Below are positions 59,801 to 64,000 of a stretch of 64,000 bases of DNA, piece after piece. The stretch is from Cliona cf. orientalis (Eukaryota > Porifera > Demospongiae > Clionaida > Clionaidae), in NCBI GenBank assembly GCA_963930775.1, contig OZ005699.1, forward strand, positions 6,407,501 to 6,471,500, in the 5' to 3' direction. The position numbers and the translations under genes are program-made. Positions within the stretch are counted from its first letter, which is position 1; each line of letters starts with the position of its first letter. Below the pieces are notes generated by a model. It was not told the origin of the DNA, ran no database searches, and saw only the letters and a program-made list of their open reading frames with translations.

Positions 59801-61695
59801 TCGGAACCGTGTACAAAGGCTACCTGCGCCACAGTCACGTAGCTATCAAGGTTCTGTCAAAGGTAATTACTTGTAGTATTTTATGCAAGTATTATGGTAT
59901 AGATTTTTCTTTGTACAGAAAGGACAACAGGCCTTTATGAGAGCTAAGCCCAGTGTTCAGTTCAATACCGAGGTATATATGCTTAGTCGGTAAGTAATAT
60001 TCAATGCATGTACATGTACATGTGTATTATACACTTTTTTTTTTTTACATATTCTTGTAGTTTTAGGCATGGTAATATTGTCCAACTCTTTGGATTTTGC
60101 TCGAAACCGTCGGCACTTATATTTGAATATATGGCAAAAGGTAGCTTGTTCCACAACCTTCACGAGGTATGTATTTTATGTTGAGACAAAAATTGGTTAG
60201 TTATAGTTAATACACCCCTACTAGTGCTGTATGGAATATAATGCACGAGTGCAGTAACCACATACAGCACGAGGGCGAAGCCCGAGGGCTTGTATGTGGT
60301 TACGCACGAGTGCATTATTCCATACAGCACTAGTAGGGGTGTGTTAACTGGTTTGTATCCCCACTGTTGACTTAGCACTACAAGTGTGGTATCTGAGTCT
60401 GACCACTGGGCCAGGTACCTGCAGTAGTCAGCTGTACCACAGGGCAATATCATGATATTGCCCTAGCCACAGGGCAATATCCAGTATACTGCCCTGGCGG
60501 TAGCTTTGATCTATGTCATAGGTGGGATACAACATGTGTTAATTAATTGGCGTACATATGTAGGTGGATATTGCTGAAACCCTCAACTGGGAGGAGCGAA
60601 CGTCTATACTACGGGATGCCTGTCGGGGTCTGGCATTCCTCCACAGTGCCACCCCTCCTATAGTCCACCAAGATATAAAATCGTAAGTAATAGAATATCA
60701 TGTGGTTTATTAACTATTGAAATTTATCTTTTTAGTGCTAATGTTCTGATTGATGAATTTAAGCAAGCCAAACTTGGTGACTTCGGGTTTTCTGTGGAAC
60801 TCCCTCATGTGTCCGGTGGATCTACACTGTTCACTGCAGAGTGTATTGCACGCACTGAGGGATACTATCCATCCGAAATCACCTCGGGAAAGATTTCTGA
60901 TCGTAGTGATGTGTACTCCTTTGGTGTGGTAAGTGATATAGCCTGTATCTTGGGGTAGGTCCTTGGTGATAGCTGAGCATAGAAGAGCACTAGTAATTTT
61001 TCCTCTAAACTGTTGCTTACTAATCAATGTAATGACCCACTAACCCCAGGCACTATAGGGGGCAACATGGGGATTTGCCTAACTCATCTTCTTCCCATAG
61101 ATGGGGCCAGCCTTGTCTGTTAAATCCCCCTCCTTAGAGGGAAGTGATAGGGGGTTGAAATACATGGGTTCGTCCCTATAGTGAGGAATGTGTTCATTTT
61201 ATTGTTCTTTTCGACTGCAGGTTGTGCTAGAAGTGTATACTGCTAGTCTCGTGTATTGTTCAAAGCGACAAGATCCCAAACTGGTAAATTTTACTAGAGT
61301 ATTCTGTTTGATTAGTTTTTTAAACATAATTTCATGATTTGTGGTAAAGGTCGTCACATTTGACCACATTATTAAATGTCCTAAAATAATTTTCTTAGAT
61401 ATTAGCATAAACATGGTGTATTCTCTTGTTACCTATTGTATGTAGGTTGATCATCTCCAAGAAGAACTACTGGACTTCAACAAGTTCCAGGGGTTGTATG
61501 ATGTGATGACGGATAGACCACTAGACAGTCTAGTTGAAACCTACTTTCAAGTAATATCTGCGTGTATGCGCAAGCACAGTGCCAGACCTTCATCTGCTGA
61601 GGTATTATATACTCTTCCATGTGATCTAGACATGTGCTGTCATATTTATCCGTATTTGAATAATACTATAGGTGCTTCGCATGCTGGGGAATTGA
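56839..61695 (+). CDS. IRAK/Pelle-like protein kinase with ubiquitin-like-type domain and NLS
   Basis: Eighteen exons: 56839-56961, 57468-57519, 57605-57708, 57776-57859, 57931-58000, 58582-58676, 58906-59181, 59238-59280, 59356-59433, 59496-59663, 59717-59862, 59919-59989, 60061-60166, 60564-60682, 60736-60928, 61221-61283, 61446-61601, 61672-61695. Phases all match, giving 656 residues. Residues 1-144 form an alpha-helical region I cannot name. Residues 177-268 (ITVSYMKKNKAG.. to LGVGFIK) look like a ubiquitin-like fold, as in animal G2E3/HECT-type relatives. A Ser/acidic stretch and PKKKRK (331-336), a classical nuclear signal, come next. The kinase starts near 370: FASELASATRNY, GKGGFGTVYKG, Lys409, HQDIKSANVL (Asp509), GDFG, and GYYPSE in place of APE. 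The HRD arginine is Gln. IRAK/Pelle kinases act below death-domain receptors and adaptors; no death domain is seen here. ATG at 56839 is the first Met of the exon. Confidence 0.8.
58023..58073. repeat. GGGACT/GGAACT hexanucleotide microsatellite
   Basis: Tandem GGGACT drifting to GGAACT and GGTACT. It follows the fifth exon directly and stays in frame if the donor at 58001 is not used. Confidence 0.8.
58081..58290 (+). promoter_or_regulatory. probable internal promoter of the IRAK-like gene
   Basis: A GC-rich island in AT-rich intron DNA, with CCCATTGGCCAATTGG (back-to-back CCAAT boxes), GCGTGACGTAG (CRE-like), another CCATTGG and GCGTGACGCA. It lies just upstream of ATG 58293, which opens an alternative first exon. 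Confidence 0.45.
58293..58383 (+). CDS. alternative first coding exon of the IRAK-like gene
   Basis: ATG at 58293 encodes MAGKKERLLKLNNEMQSIL.. and the exon ends at a GTAAGT donor after 58383 in phase 1. That is the phase needed by exon 58582-58676, and the phase left by exon 57931-58000. So both the long and this short start can splice to the same downstream exons. The short product would be 542 residues, lacking the first 144 residues of the long form but keeping the ubiquitin-like and kinase parts. Two unrelated genes is the other reading, but then the upstream exons would lack an end. Confidence 0.6.
60205..60349. repeat. 145-bp near-perfect palindrome in an intron
   Basis: AGTTAATACACCCCTACTAG at 60205 pairs with CTAGTAGGGGTGTGTTAACT ending 60349. 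The arms continue through TGCTGTATGGAATA..TGCACGAGTGC. The centre is CACGAGGGCGAAGCCCGAGGG. It lies between kinase exons 60061-60166 and 60564-60682. Confidence 0.8.
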
Positions 61696-61721
61696 TGGAT
61701 GGCTACATGCATGTTGGAAAA

Positions 61722-62134
61722 TTGACTGGTGCTAAAACAGCTGCCATCATTAAATTTCATCACCACAGTCTCAATCACAGAAATGTGATCATTTATTTTA
61801 TTTTATCACAATGGTGCGTTGGTATTGATCATTTATCTACTCCCTCGATTTACTTTCCAAGCTGTATGGACTGTCTGTTGTAACCTATCAGCAGTGTTAG
61901 TACATGTGCTTTCAGGGTCACTGTTGCTTTCTTGACTGGTGCTAAAACAGCCGCCATCATTTGTCACTTACGACAGTCTCAATCACAGAAATGTGATCAC
62001 TTATTTTATCACAATGGTGCATTGGTATTGATCATTAATTTTATCTATTTCCTTGATTTACTTTCCAAGCTGTATGGACTGTGTTGTAACCCATCAGTGT
62101 TGGTACATGTTGTGCTTTCAGGGTCACTGTTGCT
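61722..62134. repeat. 210-bp tandem duplication after the kinase stop codon
   Basis: The unit beginning TTGACTGGTGCTAAAACAGC at 61722 recurs at 61932 with about 10 percent differences. It starts 27 bp after the kinase stop, so it likely lies in the 3' UTR. Confidence 0.8.
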
Positions 62135-62217
62135 GACCACAGACTGATGATTATAATAATACAGTGATGATTATAATTATTATACATTGTATATGCATAT
62201 GAAATTTGTCTGTTTCT

Positions 62218-63929
62218 TCACTCTTCATCAGAGGTTTCGCTTTCTCTTATTAAATGCCGAAATATGTCACAGCAATCACTCTGGGTGATGTCTTTCTGTT
62301 CCATATGGAAGTCGCGAAGGAGTACAAAATTAGCCCACTCCTCAAACTCTTGCGAGTAGAATGGTGGTGGAGTTTCACTTTCACGGACCATGGCATTAAG
62401 CCATACATTGACATCAACTGATTTTCCATAGTCTTGCGTTGCTGCATGAATCCATCATTATTGGTATTAAATTTTATTACTTGACCCCTTATAGTGTGAC
62501 GACCTTTACCTACTCTAACCACTCATGTGTGTAAAGGTCATGGCAAAAAATTAATGCAACGTTGCTAGACTACTGATATACGTGTCAACAATCAGCTATG
62601 TTATAGCTGGAAAAACTAGGTCTTGTTAATGGCCTTGCAGTGGGCTGTCTATTATATAAGTCCCAAGTCCAGCGATACTGAGAAAGCTCGGGTCAAAATT
62701 TAATGGCTTCCACACACACATGCATGACACATATATTGTATTATTAGTGTTGTCATGGTAACTGACAGTATTTTACCGTTTAGGAAAGGATACTTGTACA
62801 ATTCATTGGGTACTCCACCTGGGCTCATGGATAGGCGGTTACGCCTGATCAAATGGCTATTCCAGTTTTCAACGAATTCTTCCAAGTCACTTTGTAGTGG
62901 TTTGATCATGGCATATGCTAAACAGCTTCTACATTAGCGAAAATATGAAATAATGATTGTTATAGTGAATTTCGCAAACTCAGCTACCTTGTATTTTAAC
63001 CTGCATTTCATAAAATTGTGACCTACCTGTGAAATACATTTTTGCAATTCAAATATCCTTCATGAACTAGATTCTGTTTGTATGTGGGTGTACACACGTG
63101 CTGATAAGAAGTTGTGTGTACATGTATAATAATTATTATTACATCCCTAGTAGCAATTTACTTTTCTGAAATAGTAAAGGTATCGAATCGTAAAATTTGG
63201 CACAGATACAGGTTGAGTATGGAAAATGGTTCTAGGAATTTTTAAGAGTTTATCATCCGTTTTCATTTTCAAGTCATGCCACTTTAGAGCATTTGAGGAT
63301 TACATAATATTGCATAACTTAAGGATGCTACTTACACACATAGTGACCCTTTACCATACAATGAAACTACTAGGGATGTGGTAATCGTTTCATTACTCAG
63401 TATCAGGTGACCCTTAAAAGTTGTGCTCACCATAACAACAACTACATGCACATTATAAATTACACAAGTGATCTATACCTTCAACAACTCTATCCACCAG
63501 TGAGTTTTGCGTCGCCTTAGTTGTGACCACCATCCTTCTATTCTCTATAATAGTGTGCGTATGCACACATAACACAAACATTCACATTTCAATGGGTATA
63601 CCAGTGGTTAGGTAAGATTGTAGCCTATACTATAATTAAATTTTGTGAATAAAATTATTAATGGTGGTAACAATTTACTAAAGGTGGTTGGTCTACAGTA
63701 CATCTGTGCCTGCATGCCACATTTGGATAAGGTATAATAATAATATTATGGAGCTTGATACTAAATGTATGGTAAGGTATAGGGCTTACTACGTTAGACT
63801 TGGATGGACCGTATAGAAAACTTTTCTCCCTTGCCATGCTGTCAGTGTGATGGAATCTCAGAGCTATCTGTATGGCACCTAATCTGACATTCTCAGTGCC
63901 GTAATCACTCCTCAAAACTCTTGGACAAA
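62218..63929 (-). CDS. integrase-core (DDE) domain protein, 5' end beyond the window
   Basis: Five exons, in gene order: 63790-63929, 63479-63544, 63027-63073, 62777-62928, 62218-62432 (stop at 62218-62220), all phase-matched. The first visible exon has RSDYGTENVRLGAIQ, with a catalytic Asp of the retroviral-type integrase fold. The next has RIEGWWSQLRRRKTHWW, with the catalytic Glu. The following exons give LVHEGYLNCKNVFHRSCLAY, DLEEFVENWNSHLIRR and SPGGVPNELYKYP, the conserved tail of an integrase-core family common in fish, cnidarians and sponges. The first catalytic Asp lies off the right edge. Multiple introns, an intact frame and no terminal repeats in view suggest a host gene rather than a mobile copy (inference). 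Its molecular substrate is unknown. Confidence 0.8.
63341..63415. repeat. dispersed repeat, partner of 39592-39655
   Basis: Carries GTGACCCTTTACC.., GGGATGTGGTAATCGTTTCA and TGACCCTTAAAA in the order seen at 39592. Lies in an intron of the integrase-core gene. Confidence 0.5.
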
Positions 63930-64000
63930 CTGTAATGAAGTTAACACACATGAAGAGATCAGGTAGGTAAAGGGTGTCGGGCAAGCAGTGAGCTCACACC

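Overview
The window looks like a metazoan nuclear genome, most likely a demosponge. The basis is gene content: death-fold proteins, a kinase fused to kelch repeats, an integrin beta subunit with an NPxY tail, an IRAK/Pelle-like kinase and an intron-bearing integrase-core gene. It also has short AT-rich introns with GT..AG borders and very many small inverted-repeat elements. The species cannot be fixed from the sequence alone.

Layout. 1-6500 holds repeats and two dead non-LTR retrotransposons. 6781-9236 (+) and 11569-14515 (+) are two tandem paralogous adaptors. The first has an N-terminal death domain, the second a CARD-like domain, and they share a linker, a C-terminal coiled coil and a DSMQCPE motif. 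14516-21771 is repeat-rich intergenic DNA. 21772-29646 (+) is a two-exon gene joining a death domain to a transmembrane segment, an NB-ARC NTPase and a multi-pass membrane C-terminus, with a 5.3 kb intron full of nested MITEs. 29891-32086 (-) is a kinase-coiled-coil-kelch gene carrying three frameshifts. 32087-35006 is repeats. 35007-51144 (-) is an integrin beta gene with 21 exons resolved here; its signal-peptide exon was not found. 51145-56838 is repeats, including a 41-bp GC-rich minisatellite. 56839-61695 (+) is an 18-exon IRAK/Pelle-like kinase gene with a probable second, internal promoter. 62218-63929 (-) is the 3' part of an integrase-core gene that runs off the right edge.

Reading together: adaptors with death-fold domains, a membrane death-domain NB-ARC protein, two TKL-type kinases and an integrin sit within 55 kb. 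Clustering alone does not prove shared function, but death-domain adaptors, STAND NTPases and IRAK-type kinases are the parts of an innate-immune or cell-death pathway. Exon borders for multi-exon genes were assigned by hand from splice signals, reading phase and domain continuity; all phases close without a stop, except in the frameshifted kinase-kelch gene.

Mobile DNA dominates the non-coding sequence. I see a family with TAGCCTCGT.. termini and perfect 9-bp target duplications, a family with CAGGG.. termini and 5-bp duplications, a TACCGTA.. superfamily, and several long near-perfect palindromes whose unrelated arms share a TTCG/CGAA centre.
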